Assembly (NCBI GenBank): GCA_936450465.1 | Contig: OW388293.1 | Location: 41,126,982-41,190,981, forward strand | From: Gibbula magus | Lineage: Eukaryota; Mollusca; Gastropoda; Trochida; Trochidae | DNA: 64,000 nucleotides | Reading direction: 5' to 3' | Shown here: piece by piece, positions 23,180 to 37,027 of the stretch | Layout: every line of letters starts with the position of its first letter | How positions within the stretch are numbered: the stretch's first letter is position 1 | The notes under the pieces: model-generated | Told to the model about the DNA's origin: nothing | The model's database searches: none | Seen by the model: only the letters and a program-made list of their open reading frames with translations | Program-made: the position numbers and the translations under genes

Positions 23180-24363
23180 TATCAGTATCGAGTGTGACCA
23201 CCGCGAGCATCAACACATGATGGACATCTACGCCTAAAGGACTCAGGTTAATGAAAAAGGCTTATGGAATCTCATTCTAAATCTCAACCGAAGTTTGCCA
23301 CCAGGTCGTTCAAGGTCACAGGCTGATGTTGACCTCTTCTCAATTTTCTCTCCATCTCACACCAAACATGTTCAATAGAGTTGAGATCTGGGGAAACGGT
23401 CGGTCAAGAGCTCTGGTTTTATGCTGCACAAAGAGGTCGTTAAGAAAATGTGCAACATGCGACCTTGCAGTGTCTTGCTGGTATTAAATCTGAACCCCAT
23501 ATCTTTGGGAAAGGGTAACACGCGAGGCAGTAAAACTGCACCTCTGTATCGGATGCCCGCTAGAAAATCACCAACGACGAGCAGAAACTGTCCTGTGATT
23601 AGCGGAGATGCCTCCCCATACCATAACGCTTCCTCCGTCAAAACGACTGCGTTGATAAACACACGCATCAGCGTAACGTTGAGGAGCACGTGAATGCCAC
23701 TCACTACTGTCAAGATGAAAACGAGACTCGTCTGAGAAGAGAACATTGTACCAGTCTCTCCTTCTGTACCTTAGATGCTGTCTACACCACAACAAACGTG
23801 CATCTCGCAACAGAACTGGACGGATGGCTCGACGTCGTGGCCTGGTGTCCCAATCTCGAATGCGATTCCTGACAGTTTTTGCACTAATAGGCCTTAAAGG
23901 GACACCGCAGATCATGTGTATCTACCTATGCTGATTAACATGTATGCTAACAAGTCACAGACACCGAGTTTCAGACGTTATTGGCAATAAAAAACTACTG
24001 CATGTAGACAGTGAAGTGAAGCGTAATTCGTTAGCAGACACCCTAATCAGCTTAGTGAGATAAAAATGAGACTCATTTTTAGCCTCGACGCAGTGTCCTT
24101 AAGTAGGGAATTGTGCGGGCAGAAAGTGATGCAGGTTGGAACCGATTTCTGAGATGTGTGAGTCTGATATTGTTGTCCTGATTACGTGAAGTACGAGTGG
24201 CCCTCCCGCGCGTGGGCGATCTATGGTGCTTCCAGTTTGATCGGACCGGCTCTAAACACCGTATTTCTGTTAACACCAAACGTCCAGCTACGACATTCCG
24301 TGACATCCTAGTCCAAAACATGCCAACGGCACGTAAACGATCATCTTGGGATAGGCGTGGCAT
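23180..24363 (-). pseudogene. Broken Tc1-like transposase
   Basis: The minus strand carries, in order but in several frames: an N-terminal helix-turn-helix-like segment (MPRLSQDDRLRAVGMF, then RNVVAGRL); a middle part with FSDESRFHL and GGSVMVWGGIS, typical of Tc1/mariner DDE enzymes; then QQDTARSHVAHF (second acidic residue) and PDLNSIEHVW (third). Frame changes near 23.6, 23.5 and 24.0 kb and an in-frame stop disrupt it. I could not identify terminal inverted repeats. It is a cellular transposon relic, unrelated to the neighbouring genes. Confidence 0.85.
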
Positions 24364-24883
24364 CGTGTCATTGAATAAGATTCAATTATCAATGTGATTT
24401 TTTGGGTAGCGCTTTATCAAAGATCTGAACGTCTACTGAAATTAGTGTAATGACTTTTGGTAAGTCACTTAGCGACTTTTACGTGCATGGACATTTCTTG
24501 ACGTTGAGACGTGTTGCACGTGAAAAGTTCTTTAGAGTCACATTGTACATGTACATGTATGTCAATCACAAGCACGCTCAAGTTATATCACCGTGTTATA
24601 TCATCTATAAGCACCATGACCGTAAAATCAATATTTATGTAATGCACAGTTACTTTTTTCTTCTAGTTATATATTGTGTGATCGTTTGTCTTAAATATAA
24701 CTATGTTATCGTCAAATGCATCATATTTACTACTTTTCCATTAAAATCGAGCAACATCATTTTACATGGCAGAAACCGAAACTACACGCTCCATGTAAAT
24801 GTACAGTATTTATAATACCTGTCAAACACTATCAACCAAAATTTGGTAAATAAGTTTCGAACATTACGTTTGACTGATTGACG

Positions 24884-25018
24884 CGCGCCACACGCTGTGC
24901 ATTGTCCGGTTTTCGATCAGAAATCGGCAGTTTTACATTTATATCGCCGGTATACTGAGTCGACTGTCACCAAAACGGTAAATTTCGGTAAAAGTCAACA
25001 CTTCTCGATAAAATAACA
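24884..25018. repeat. Dispersed repeat, partner of 14696-14832
   Basis: See 14696-14832: same ordered phrases including 'gtgcattgtcc' and 'ttttcgatcagaaat'. Confidence 0.5.
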
Positions 25019-25859
25019 CATTTTATAACATTTGGCATATGTGACCCTCAACAACACAATGGATGTGCCTTTAACGTTACTGTTGCTTAATTCACTTTTG
25101 TGGATTTTAAAAGTATATTATTACATGTTTCATGCACATAATTTGCATTGTATTACCGGCATAGTTTCTCTCATGTTTCCATGTTTCGTTAAGGGTGGGT
25201 GTATCAACTTAGTGAAACGTGGCATATATCCAGGAAACTTTATGAATATGGGGCTACTTATAAAAAAAATTTCTTTTCTTGTCCTGCTATTCTTGCTGTG
25301 GGGAAGCAATATTTTTAATTGTGCACTTTTCAAACTCATGACTGTTGCTTAAATGTATAGTTATTTACACTGAACAGATATAAATTAACTATTAACTATT
25401 AATTAACGATTAACTAGCATTTAGATACAGTAGAGTAACATACATTCTACCATGAAATTTTAAAATCTTAGTTTTTGATTGGGTTTTTTTATCGTCAAAC
25501 AGAGGTTCGAATACGATATTTGTGATAGTCGATTTACTGCATTTGAATAAATTATGACCTAACACTCTAGGCCAAATTATCTCATTGAAATAAATACGCG
25601 TAAATCAGTTCTGTTCTGCGGTTTCCAACATGTTTTCTTTCAACGTAATGTACTACTAATTGGTGTATCTGTTTGGTAAATAATTCTGACGCTTTCGGCT
25701 CCGAATTATATGAATATCGTACCTTCGTTAGATTCGCAAAAAGTTAAAAGACATTAGGTTTATCTCCTAATTTGTATATAGATGTTTCATGATATATAAA
25801 TAGTTGTTTAAAATCACAAAATTGAACTTTTCAAGAAATTGTAAATTGTGTTTTATGTT

Positions 25860-26004
25860 GTAGAAACATGTGTCAAGAACCTTCTTAAGCCAGTTAAAAT
25901 GCAGTTTTCTAACTCTAAGATCATATTTAACATACATGTAATTAATTATAAATGAAAAATCTGAAAAAAATAACATTAAAAAAAAACGTGCTATTGCCCC
26001 TTTA
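25860..26004. mobile_element. Right-end fragment of the GTGCTA(C/T)TGCCCC MITE family
   Basis: Ends ACGTGCTATTGCCCCTTTAA after an A-rich run, and matches 8290-8420 over about 130 bp. The left end was not found. Confidence 0.5.
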
Positions 26005-26756
26005 ATATCACTTCTTTGATTTTAGACAAGGACGCACTTGTAGATATACAAGCTTCTATGAATATTCATAGTGTCAAAGATTTTTAAATAATTTTTTACA
26101 TTCTTTATTCATAACAAAATGATACAAATCATAGAAAAATAAAACATCTGTTACAATGTACAAGTTGTTGTTAAAGAGCACAGCCTCATTGCTTTACAAG
26201 ATGACGAGTTGGAACTGTTGCACAATTATAATTCCCTTTGATAATAAATCAGTTTAAACTATTTTTTTATAATGACAAACTTTATGAAAATTAACAATAA
26301 ATTCAAAATCCAAAAGAAAATATGTTACGAAATGATAGTCGAGTTTTCATCAATCAAAAGTGCATACTCATTAACTTCGCAATATAGAAGGGGTGGTTCT
26401 TACTTGGCACATTCATTTCTGTTGACCTTTTGTAATCTATTGAGCAAATTGAGAGTCTGACCATAAAACAATGAATATTTCGCACAAATATAATACAAAT
26501 CGCATCCGTACAGTCAATTGAATTTGTAATGCGTTGATCAACCTGGCATTAAAAAAACCCTACAAGGCCAAACAAATCTAAACCTTGAAGTTGAGGGTGC
26601 GGAGAAACAAAGATATACCAACTTTAGCATTAACTCTCACAAACAAGAGAGTTAAGATAAAACTATTGTTAACGTGCTGAGAATAAACAAATACATTCAA
26701 AACAGTCTTGAATATATTGATTAAAAAAATAGTATGTTTTTCCTCTGTCGTCTACA

Positions 26757-29700
26757 TTAACAAAATGTGTCTTTTAGAACAAACGACTTGAAGAACACTT
26801 TTGTGTTCACGGGACTGGACGAACAAGAAGAGGATCCTCCGAAGAAGTTGGAGAAGAAGATACCATCAACGTTGATATCGGAAGTGCTAATCATCACGTC
26901 GTTAGTCTTGTAGACCATCCCAGTACCTACAACGCCAAGGCGTATATATCCGTCAGCTTTACCCGGGGAGTTGAGACGAACTGTTTGAGTCAATGTAAAC
27001 CATCTTCCAGTCTCGAACACAAAACCTCCACTTCCAAGGCGATGACCCCAATCATCGTTGCACTCGGCATTACCGGAAGTACAGAAGTTTTCTGTCTGGT
27101 CCGCTCGGCTGGTGAATAGGGACAGACCCCCGATGCCTCCGGGTCTCCAGATGAACCTGGACGTGAAGCAGTCCTTGTCAGGATCTGTTCCCGCCGTACA
27201 GTTCACTCCTCCTCCGTACAGACCAGGAAGCTTGCCACCGTAGGCGAAGTTGAAGCCGTCTTCGAACCAGACTCTGTAGGTCAAAGTGAGACACCTTCGA
27301 GGACGTATAGGACTGGCATAGAACTCAGCACCGCTATTCGGGGTTGTCAAACCGTATGAGCCTTGTCTGTGCAGTACAGCATTCACTCTGCCTCTCCTTC
27401 GGTCTGGACCTCGTCTCGGTTTAACAGCCTTTTTGCCAATGTAAGTGCTTCTATCCATGTTCCACTTTGTACGCCACTTCCAACGCAATGTGGGTGATTT
27501 TGATGCCCATAATCTACCACCGACTGAAACGAAGAAGAAAAGTTGAAATTTCAGGTGGTGTTTTTTGTAATATGAATTATACGTTTTATTATATGACGAG
27601 CAATGAAATACTGGGATTTATCAGTGAACTAAACTGTCTATCAAGCTACAGTGAAAATAACTGTTATTTTCACTGCGACCAGTGACTGATATAATTTGAC
27701 GTCATAAAACAATGATCTGACGTAGCGAATTTACTTATGACGTGACACTGTTACTGTGGAGACGGGCAGTTCCAGGTAGCCGCTCTGCGTGAAGAAGACC
27801 ATTTTCGGACGTTTATATGTTTGTCTCATCTCGTGATGCATCTTCACAACGTCACGGGCGTAACGAGAAGATTTTCAAATCATCTCCCTCCGCCCTTGAC
27901 CTCACGGCCCGCTTTTTCTGCGCTAAGATTTTAGCGTACTGCAGGCTAATCCGATAGGCCAATCAGAAGAAAGCTTGCAATATGAACTTCTATATTTAGA
28001 CTGGAAAACACCTTTTCCAATTCGTCCAATTTCTCCGCTTATTTTGGATCGCAAACTGTAGCACACTTTTTGACAGTATTTTGATCAGTCCCGGACTTGT
28101 ATAAACTTTCAATTGATGCAATAAAATAATTACAATTCGTTTTCATAAACCTGTAATCGATAATCAAAACGTCGAAGCGGACAGCTTCAAAAGCCATAAA
28201 GTTGGCACATGGAGTGGACCCACTGTTACGATGTTACTGTTTGATAACTGCCAAACTGGATATATTCATAAATTTCGCGTATGATTTTGCGCATGTTATC
28301 AGGTATCGTTTGTTAATTTCACAACACTGCAGCTGGAAGTACGTTGAGTGATTCAATTTAGTTGGTTGTCATAGTTTTTAAAAAGTCATATAAGCTAAAA
28401 AAAATAACTAGCACATGTTATTCACTCCGAAATCGAACAAATCAAGTGTTGAGTTTGAATGAAACTAATCTTTAATGATTTCACACTATCTTTTTTTACA
28501 AAATACAAAATAACGCGTGTGGCATCATGGTATTTCGATTTAACAATCTCAATTGTGATTTGATTTCTTGCTTGATAAACTGTGCCTATAACTCTTAATA
28601 ACTCTTATTTATAAATGTTACAATTAGCACGCTATACTAATTTAAATATTCTTATTCAACGCGACGATTTGTATTCAAATCTTTTAACTTTGTTTGAACG
28701 TGGGTATTTCTCATTTGCATATGAACTACATATGTGTCCGTTATAAACTTAACAATCAACTAATAACACTTCCTGGCTCGCATTTGGTCTTCTTATTTAA
28801 TAAGCATGTTTATGATGATATATGTTCATGTATTTAAGTACTATACGACGAGTATTGCAATGTACAAGAAGAAACGTTTACCCAACGTATGTTTCTAAAA
28901 ATAACAATTTTAGAATTATCGCTTCTGCAGTACCGAATGTAAACGGTGATTTCATTGGCTGTATGTAAGCAGCTGGTAAGGGGCATAACTCGTGATCACA
29001 ATAGATGTCGCTGCTTCGTTACACTGTTATCTGGGCTGTTGAGGGCAAGGTAAAAAATGCATAGAATTTATTTCTATACGTTTTCACCTTGCCGTGGGAA
29101 GATGCTCGTGATGTAGAAAGGTTATATTTTCGTGAAAATATATAATTTTTCTACCTCATGAGATGAGATAAACAGGGTATTAGTCAAGAATTGACGGATA
29201 TCCTCTATAAATTGACATTACTTTTATATCTTAAATACGTTTATACTTGTATCGGAGACAAACATATCGTACATGAGAAATGAATTACAGTTGTCTTGTA
29301 TAATCATCTGAACGTTGTTTTTCTATTCTGCATTCATAGTTTGGTAGAGTCTGATTACATGTCACTCCCAAATTACATCTGAATTGTACAAAACTGTCAT
29401 GACGTAGGACAGGACCTTCAAGTAGGCATTATATAACAGGACGTTAAAAAAACGTTTCTACATCCTTTTAGACATTCGTGTCTGAGTATTGACATGAACC
29501 CTTGGCTTGCTCGCTCGAGACCGAAGAAGAAATAGGCATAGTATGACACGGGGACTTATTTAACATTCTATATATTTTGTACAATAAGATTTCTAAGAAT
29601 CACCGAAGATACAAGATACGAATCCAGGTCCCCACGTCCGAAAACTCGTTAACATGAAAATGTACGAAGGGTTGTTTCTACCTACGTTTTTATACCGCTC

Positions 29701-30447
29701 TGATTGTAATAGAATAAGTGTGGATCAAAGCCTAGCTTTTTATTAAGATTTTATTATTTAGATAAGTTGAATTTATTGTTAATATATTCGATCTAAGATT
29801 ATTTCAACAGTTTAGAAAGACGAGACCCTAAAATGTTTGACGAATTAACCGTGTCATTAACATTGAACATCCGTGTCATTAACATTGAACATTGTTAACA
29901 TATCGACTTATTTAATCGGACATTAGAACATTCTTTATTATTGAACAAGACTTGCAAAAGTATGTAATAAGAACTCTTTTCTAATAGCAAAAATAGCACC
30001 GCGATTTTGTAACAATTCCCTTTTCCCAACGAGTGTTTATATATTTGATATAAGAAAAGACGTTTCTGCTTGAGATTATATTTATTATCCAACACCAATT
30101 ATCGTATTCAGTATTAAGTGAAAGATGTGAGATATTGATACTCATACAACACTAAGGTTTGAGCCAGTATGAATGTCAAGAGGCTTTTTGTGCTGATGTC
30201 CAATTATAGGTTTGTAAACATTTAAGGGTATGGTTGCTGTAAAGACATTTCGACCCCGGATTTGAATACATTTGATTGGAGTAATAGTGTATTTCCTTCT
30301 TCCTTAAGGAACAGTGGTACATACTACAAACTACTAAAAGGGGAAACCGGAGATTGTCTTTCGACTTAAGAGTGAAACTATTTTAGACTTACCAGTCAAC
30401 TGTATCAATGTCAATAACAGTAATATTGATATCCAATGTGTCTGCAT
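26757..30447 (-). CDS. PL14-B: secreted polysaccharide lyase family 14 (alginate-lyase type)
   Basis: Predicted secreted endolyase acting on uronate polysaccharide. Two coding exons: 30447-30393 (55 nt; Met then an Ile/Leu-rich signal peptide, donor GTAAGT) and 27523-26757 (767 nt, acceptor TTTCAG). They join in phase 1 to give 273 residues. The intron is 2869 nt, the longest in the cluster, and contains no other gene that I can see. Key Lys at residue 116 in YGGKLPGLYGGG, then NCTAGTDPDKDCFTSRFIWR, WGHRLGSG, NVDGIFFSNFFGG and a Cys-terminated C terminus. An Arg-rich stretch (residues about 54-64, RRGPDRRRGR) is peculiar to this copy. It is closer to the plus-strand trio than PL14-A is. The large exon has no ATG of its own at its start; the signal-peptide exon gives the true start. 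Confidence 0.88.
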
Positions 30448-30457
30448 ATTGCCGTGG
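30448..30457 (-). other. 5' UTR part of PL14-B exon 2
   Basis: The acceptor CTCTCTTTCAG ends at 30458, so exon 2 starts at 30457 and has 10 untranslated nt before the ATG. This parallels the 11-nt untranslated part of the same exon in the plus-strand copies. Confidence 0.6.
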
Positions 30458-31515
30458 CTGAAAGAGAGAATGATTCATTCGTGTTATAGCGTATCAGAAC
30501 TCAGGTTTGATCATTTTGCATGTATCGTAAATGATAATCGTAAATATGTAGCTTTTACACTTAGTTGTTCTTTGCCTATTTCCGGATATACCGCTTCCAC
30601 ACGGGCACATTTCTCATACGGCTTTTGTGGATACAGTGCGATTTTATCGTATTGATCGAACACGATCGTGCACACAAATCTGTTTATAATGTCTTTAGTA
30701 CAAACTTCATTCGTAAGAGTTTACATAGCGTTAAACACTAGAACATTATTTGAGTGAGGTGAGTCGCAATTAATTTGACAAGATGAGCCACAAAAGTTTA
30801 TTGTTAAATGAAATGGTCTTCACCGCACTAAAGTACTGTAAGAAATTCTAGAAAATGTACGTTTAAAGCAGCATCGTGTGGAAATACTGAAAGCATCACG
30901 ATCTAGAAGGGGGTGAGAGTGCAAGCTCTTTTAAAGAGGGTGTTGCAGAAGGAATTTTTTTGGGGAAGGACTACTATTTTATTTTCCAAAAATTCTCAAA
31001 AAGTCAGAAACAGTCTTTAAATATATGCTTATATGTTCAAAGGATTATAAAAATAAGTACAAGAGACACGTGTATTATGTCTGATATAAAGTGTGTATCC
31101 TATACATGTATATAGCGCGTCCGATATTCGACAATTAGATTCACCCTGAACTCTCTGATCTAGGTCCGTCTACTATGGTCGAATTTATATTTAATGGATT
31201 AACGTACACATTCCTGTACTGCTCGTTGATACTACAACTTGTATGTACTCGACAGGATAAATCATGATGTATAATGACTGTGTATCAAATATATTCAGTA
31301 AGTGCAAAATTAAAAGGTATAATAGTGCAAAGATGTTAACTTGTATCATTCAAAATTAAAAGTACACTTACATGGAGATTATGTTTCATTTTGTATGAAT
31401 TATTCTAGTTCAAATAACTACAACATTCAAATTTTGAGTAAAGAAACTACTTAGGAAGCTACAAATCGCACAGTGTAACACGGCTTTATAAACAGTATGG
31501 AAATGATCATTTTAC

Positions 31516-31571
31516 CTGAGAGAGTTGCGTCTCCAAATGAACACTGAAATAGACAGTGTCGTCGTTTTATA
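31516..31571 (-). promoter_or_regulatory. TATA box and untranslated leader exon of PL14-B
   Basis: TATAAAA on the minus strand (31571-31565) is followed about 50 nt later by the donor CTCTCAG|GTAAAA at 31516. The predicted start site is about 31540 and the leader about 25 nt. The same spacing is seen in the plus-strand copies. The 5' UTR intron runs to 30458. Confidence 0.6.
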
Positions 31572-31911
31572 CTTGAGACATGATGTCATCCCACCCACAA
31601 GGACATCACTCGTAAGGTAGAGGACTCTCGGTAGTGTTATTGCATCATCGAAGTAGATACTGTATTGACCATTGACGCGCGTAACTTAACCTTGAACTTT
31701 GACGTCGGTTATTCTAGTATGTAATCTATGCCTAGGGAGTCTGGAGCTGGTATTTTATGGCCATTTGGCAATACCTGAATCTTGTTTTGTTAACTTTGAA
31801 ATAGGATAGGACAGGAAGAGAAATGCTGATACGGTAAAACCATATAACCATATACTGTAAACATTTGTAAAACAAATCAAACAAGCAAAAAAAGTGAGCG
31901 TGGCTCACTAC

Positions 31912-32776
31912 TACCCCCGACTGTTAAAGTTTGACATTTCTAGTTTACTTATAGAGAGAGGTGTCTGCACATCTAAGGATTGATAAGCTATGAAATGTAA
32001 TTGCTAAGATTAAAGTGTTTGCGAAAGGGTAGGACATGTCACTTAAAAGTAAAAGTAGGAATAATAGTAACTTGAAAAGTAGGGGTAACATAACACACTA
32101 CTGCCATTACCACTGACTTCAACTTTATTTTGGAAATTAATTCATCATAATGATTCATTCGAGTGACTTGAAACAACAGGTACATGGAAGCACACCCCTG
32201 AGGTATATACAGCAGTTTATGGTTAACAGGAAAGAAAATTTAACTTTTTCCAAAATATAACCAGTGAAAATATAAATTAGTAAAATCAACAAGAACACAG
32301 AAGTAGCTTTTGATGAAAGTTACATGAAAAAGAAAATGATAAAGTCAACAAATCACAACACAGAAGTAGCTTCATTCATTTAGCTCTGAATATGACGAAG
32401 TTAAAAAAAAAAATCACCAAAAATTCACCAAATCGTGTTACATTTTGCACTGCACCTCTCCTAGTGGTGAAGAAGACATGTGCCAAATTTGAAAAGGATG
32501 AATAGTTTTTCTGTAATCGATCGGACAAAAATGCTCAGAATATGACTAAGTTAAAAAATATATAATTTCGCCAAACATTTAAAAAATCACCAATTTGGTT
32601 TACACTAAGCACTGCACCTCTCCTAGCGGTAAAGAAGACATGTGCCAAATTTGAAAAGGATGAGATGAATAGTTTTTTCTTTAATCGATCGGACAAAAAT
32701 TGTCTTCGGACGGACGGAAGGACGGACGGAATCGTTGGTATTACTATATACCCCCGACCTTTTTTGGTCGGGGGTA
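31912..32776. mobile_element. Non-autonomous element with TACCCCCGAC ends and internal tandem repeats
   Basis: TACCCCCGAC at 31912-31921 and GTCGGGGGTA at 32767-32776 are inverted repeats. Inside, near 32390-32700, a segment of about 140-150 bp is repeated (TGCACTGCACCTCTCCTAG and AAGAAGACATGTGCC occur twice). A CGGACGGA-rich stretch near 32707 precedes the right end, where ACCCCCGACC and GGTCGGGGGT make a local hairpin. Same design as 43925-44431 and 60106-60925. Confidence 0.65.
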
Positions 32777-35700
32777 TAACAACAATAAAAACGGGAGGAA
32801 GCATTATGTATTTAACGATGCGTATTTTCAAAATCAAAAACTTTGATACATGTACTTCAAAACTGTTTTCAGAATCATTCCGAAATGAAATCACACGTAG
32901 ATCATTTATTGTATGTATGAATGTTTCTATTGCAAATAACAACCACAGTTTACATTTTGACGAAATGATGTGTGGATATAAAACTTTTATATTCTGCATT
33001 GGGGACGTTCTGACATAAAGCTGCATCTCCAAAGTTTGTTCATCTACTTTCTTAGTGCAATTTTTATGTAATATGGAGTAACTTTAAATCATCGTATTAA
33101 CACGGAAACTAAACCGATCATTTTGCATTTTCGCCTCTGAAAAATACACTTGAATGTTTAAATTCATAATACTGTAATTATGTACTCACGTAACAGGGTT
33201 GGCAGCTCATTGAACTGACGAGGGATCAAACTTTTTTTTTAAAATATATTTTTTATTTTCTTATGTAAAACATCAAGTAATTGATTAACTAGGTAAAACA
33301 ATAACCTTGTATTTTCATTTAATAGATAGAAAAAAATTGTTATTTGAAAATTAATAAAATTTAAAATTTTACAATTTGATCCCGACTGTCTATTTCAGTA
33401 TGCCAAAGTTCGAAAACTTGCACCATTGACGATTGAGAATGATTACTCTTATGGATATAGGATGATGTTTTGTTATTGTATTTATGTAATTCTACTGACG
33501 TTTCAGTGAAAGCCAATTTACATGATATTTGCACTAATATACGCCATTTGGTGAACAGACTTTCGGGATGCACCTGTAGGTTCTAATATCGTTGTCAAGC
33601 AAGTGATACATAACAGAAATTAAGCAAATGATACATGAAATGTTTATTCAATAGTTTGGGATGGGGAAAATATGAGCTGTTTTTACATTGATTCGGTTGA
33701 TGGAAATGCTGCACAGAGTTTAATTATTTAATAATATACAGTAGAATGTTAATGTGCATAACTGTTGTGCAAATGACTGGATCATTCCATTGATTGGAAC
33801 GTGCCGTAAGGATATACATAGCTGTATCGTGATTATAGCGTTTTAATGTATGAAATGTAATTCTTAAACCAGATGATGATAGACATTAGGAATACTAATA
33901 ACTATCATCTCTGTTGAGGGTTAGGGAAATCTTCTTGATGTTTAGGGCTTAGTGGTATTTCCGCAGCTTATGCGATGTCAGGAATGAAATAAGATATGAA
34001 AAGAGAGGCCATTAATATAGTTTCTTTTTTAACAAACAACACAGTCGGTTAGCCAACAAATTTCGAATTACGAATTGTTATCAGGTAAACTCCGATTTGA
34101 GCAATATTGATGCTAATATATAAATGCATGATTCAAACATAGCCCATTTTAAAATGTCACTTTTGATGTTATTCTGGTGAAAGGGACATTAAGTATGTTG
34201 TTGGAGTCACATAATGTCAAACGTTATAAATGGCGTAATTTCATCGACTAATACTGACCGTTGCTGTAAATATTTAGTTTAATGCTTGGTCATTGTGTAA
34301 AGTGGCTATATAAGGTGAAAGTCGTCATTTATGATCGACAACCGGATAATGGCGCACTCGAATTGGTCAAACGAAATTTTGAAAACTTACCGACAAAAAC
34401 ACAGATGTGAGTGGGTAATGATCAACAGGTAATATAACTACTGTACATATACAAGGGACGTGTCAGTTTCGGCATATATACAAAAAAATAGGTGATCAAT
34501 TTTCATTGGAAACAAGTAATTATCATATATTTGGCGATTATTATAGGGTATGAATATGCAAATCGAATGAAAGTATTTGAAGTTAAATAGCATGTATGGT
34601 CTTTCGGTACATATGAATAAACAAACTATTATGCAAAATACTCAATAAGTTTTTAATAGGGTGACTGTACAAAGAGTATTATTACGGCGACTTCCCTTTC
34701 ATTTTAAACAGAAACAGCGTAGTGGTCACAGACAAGGTAAAGGTCTAGACCCTTAACTATTAATGGCAGATTTATTGAATAATAGATTTTCAATGTCAAC
34801 ATTGTGTCCGGCAATAGTTTCCACATCCCCTGAGGGCTACCATAGTATTAAGATTTTATCTTTGCACGGTGTGTATTGGGTAGATACGTAGATAGAATCT
34901 TGCTTCGAGCAATAAATGACGTATCGTTTGTGGGCTGGGAATTACGTATTTTGTGTACTGGAGGTCAGTTTTGTAATAATTTGTTTGGATGTTTACATTC
35001 TGAAGCATAACTCCTGAATCAAACTAAAGGATAATGTTCTAGTATTTGAAATTTTGAATCGATTGTTGATTAGTTTCAAGTTTTTACAATAAGTGTTACA
35101 AAAACGTATTTGTTCCTGTCCTAATAATCTTAAAAGAATGAATTTATGCATTTCTCCAAGATTTAATTTTTGGAATAAATTTATCTGTGTATTTCTTAGC
35201 TTACTATTTAAATAATTTATAAATGAATATATATAGTTTTATAAGTTGGTTCATGAATTTGTGGATTTGGGATTTTGTACTTTAAAAATCTAATGACTCT
35301 TCTATTGTTCACAATTTAGACAGGTTTGAAACGTAGAAGTTAAACTGGTATGAATGTCGGAGTTTGACGACATCATTTATACAATGACCTTATCTTGTGT
35401 AATTACAAAATTACAAAATCATAATCATAACTATGAATCTACAACTTTATTGTACAACTTTGGATATATGAATAGTGATGGTCTTGGGTTTACAATTTAG
35501 GATATTTACATAAAGGAATTTCTTTGGTTTAAAGCTTTGATGTGATGAAATAGATGTTTTTCTAGGATGAACAATTATGGATCATTTGAAATTAAAAACT
35601 GTTGGCTTTTGTAGCTCAGGCCAATCATCTCCAAGGTTTACGACTAAGATATCAAATAATAAGGTTTGACAGCATTAACCATAAGGGTTCAACATGATCA

Positions 35701-36415
35701 CCACATGTACAATTTATAATCCTCATTGATCCAAGTACAGTCTGCGAGTTGTAAATACATTGTAGCATCAATTACGGCTTAGAATATGCTACCTCTTACC
35801 GTAGGCCCCACCAGTGGTGTCAACTACGTCCAAACCAACCCAAGCCACCTCTCCCCCTTAACCCACGGCCAATGCCGAAGCATTTCAAGCCCGACGGCTT
35901 GGTGACAACGCCACATATACAGTACATGATGCTTATGCTTAAATAAACTGGACAAAAATAATTAGGAACATTTTGAAATTATAAATAATGATGTATTTAT
36001 TAGTTGGCATATTAATGAAATATGAATCATAAACCATCTGCTATCTCTAACTTACACATGTATTTTGTCCAGTATATCTGTTTACACAGCCTTGATTTTT
36101 TTGACCATATACATGTATGGCAACCATATATCCATATATGGAGGGTTCTCAACGAGCTGTATTTATATATAGCAGCAGAGCACATGGTTCATGATGATAT
36201 ATGGAACTCCTGTAGTGAGATTTAAAGTGTTTTTAACGATGAGAAGATACTCTGATGTTTTAAAACCTCTCAACATAAGTCCGGTGTTAGTTTCCTTGAA
36301 AGCTAGTACATATATAGTGATAAACATGCAAAAGACCTCTCTACTGTATGAACGTATGCTGTGGAATTACCACGCGCGTTAACACTCCGACCCAGCCCCT
36401 ACACATACCCACCTA

Positions 36416-36416
<1 letters not shown>
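32777..36416. other. Long intergenic, no gene recognised
   Basis: 3.6 kb of AT-rich sequence between the minus-strand and plus-strand PL14 groups. All open frames are short and have no recognisable domain. No structured repeat was identified. Confidence 0.4.

Positions 36417-36446
<30 letters not shown>
36417..36446. repeat. Poly(C) tract of about 30
   Basis: An uninterrupted run of C, followed by tccccctccgcc. It sits just before a SINE head and upstream of PL14-C. The length in any assembly is uncertain. Confidence 0.9.
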
Positions 36447-36449
<3 letters not shown>

Positions 36450-36466
36450 CCCTCCGCCCTATAATT

Positions 36467-36520
36467 GCCGGGATTCGAACCAAAGACCTTTTGACTGCAC
36501 TTACCACTGGTATCCCGAGA
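36467..36520 (-). mobile_element. tRNA-derived SINE head
   Basis: On the minus strand a box-A-like GATACCAGTGGTAAGTG and a box B GGTTCGAATCC about 35 nt apart. No acceptor stem, so not a tRNA gene. Related heads lie at 42757-42825 and about 52600-52670 in the duplicated spacers. Confidence 0.5.
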
Positions 36521-37027
36521 AATTTACAAGTTAGTGTACATTTTTCACTGTTATCAAATGAATAAAAAGTATTAAATTGTGCACGAGTTTAGATGGAACA
36601 CAACAAAACTTTGTACTTAAAGAATACGTTCAAACTGTTTGATAAATTGAACAGAAATATATAAAATGTCTGAAGTGCGTGTACATTTCTGCAAATTAAC
36701 TCTCCTGCACTACATAGTTTTGCTTATATCTCAAAATCAACATAACAAACGTACCTTAATGTTCTCCATATTTGTGAATTTTCTACCGAAAAATTTGGTT
36801 TCCGAAATATGACTTTATCAACAAAATTAATCACGTATATACATGTCAAACTTAATTAACACACTATTATACCATTACATAATCCTAAACCTGTTACCGT
36901 TGCTATACAGCACGCCAAAATACTGGAAACACATGTCTACTGTACCTAAGGCGACAATTTGCTTATCTCATCAAATTGAAATTAATTATTGATTTCATAA
37001 AAATTTTATTAAACGAGACAGACACTG

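Larger units (their letters stand above)
24364..26756. other. Intergenic with dispersed repeats
   Basis: No gene. Contains the dispersed repeat 24884-25018, the right end of a MITE at about 25860-26004, and a short run of 'taactattaa'-type repeats near 25390. A 106-residue open frame at 25032-25352 has no recognisable feature. Confidence 0.4.

Noticed and set aside
23421..23693. Plus-strand open frame in the transposase region
   Set aside because: Shadow of the minus-strand Tc1-like relic.
25032..25352. 106-residue hydrophobic frame
   Set aside because: Composition is that of translated AT-rich DNA. No signal-domain structure, splice sites or paralogue.
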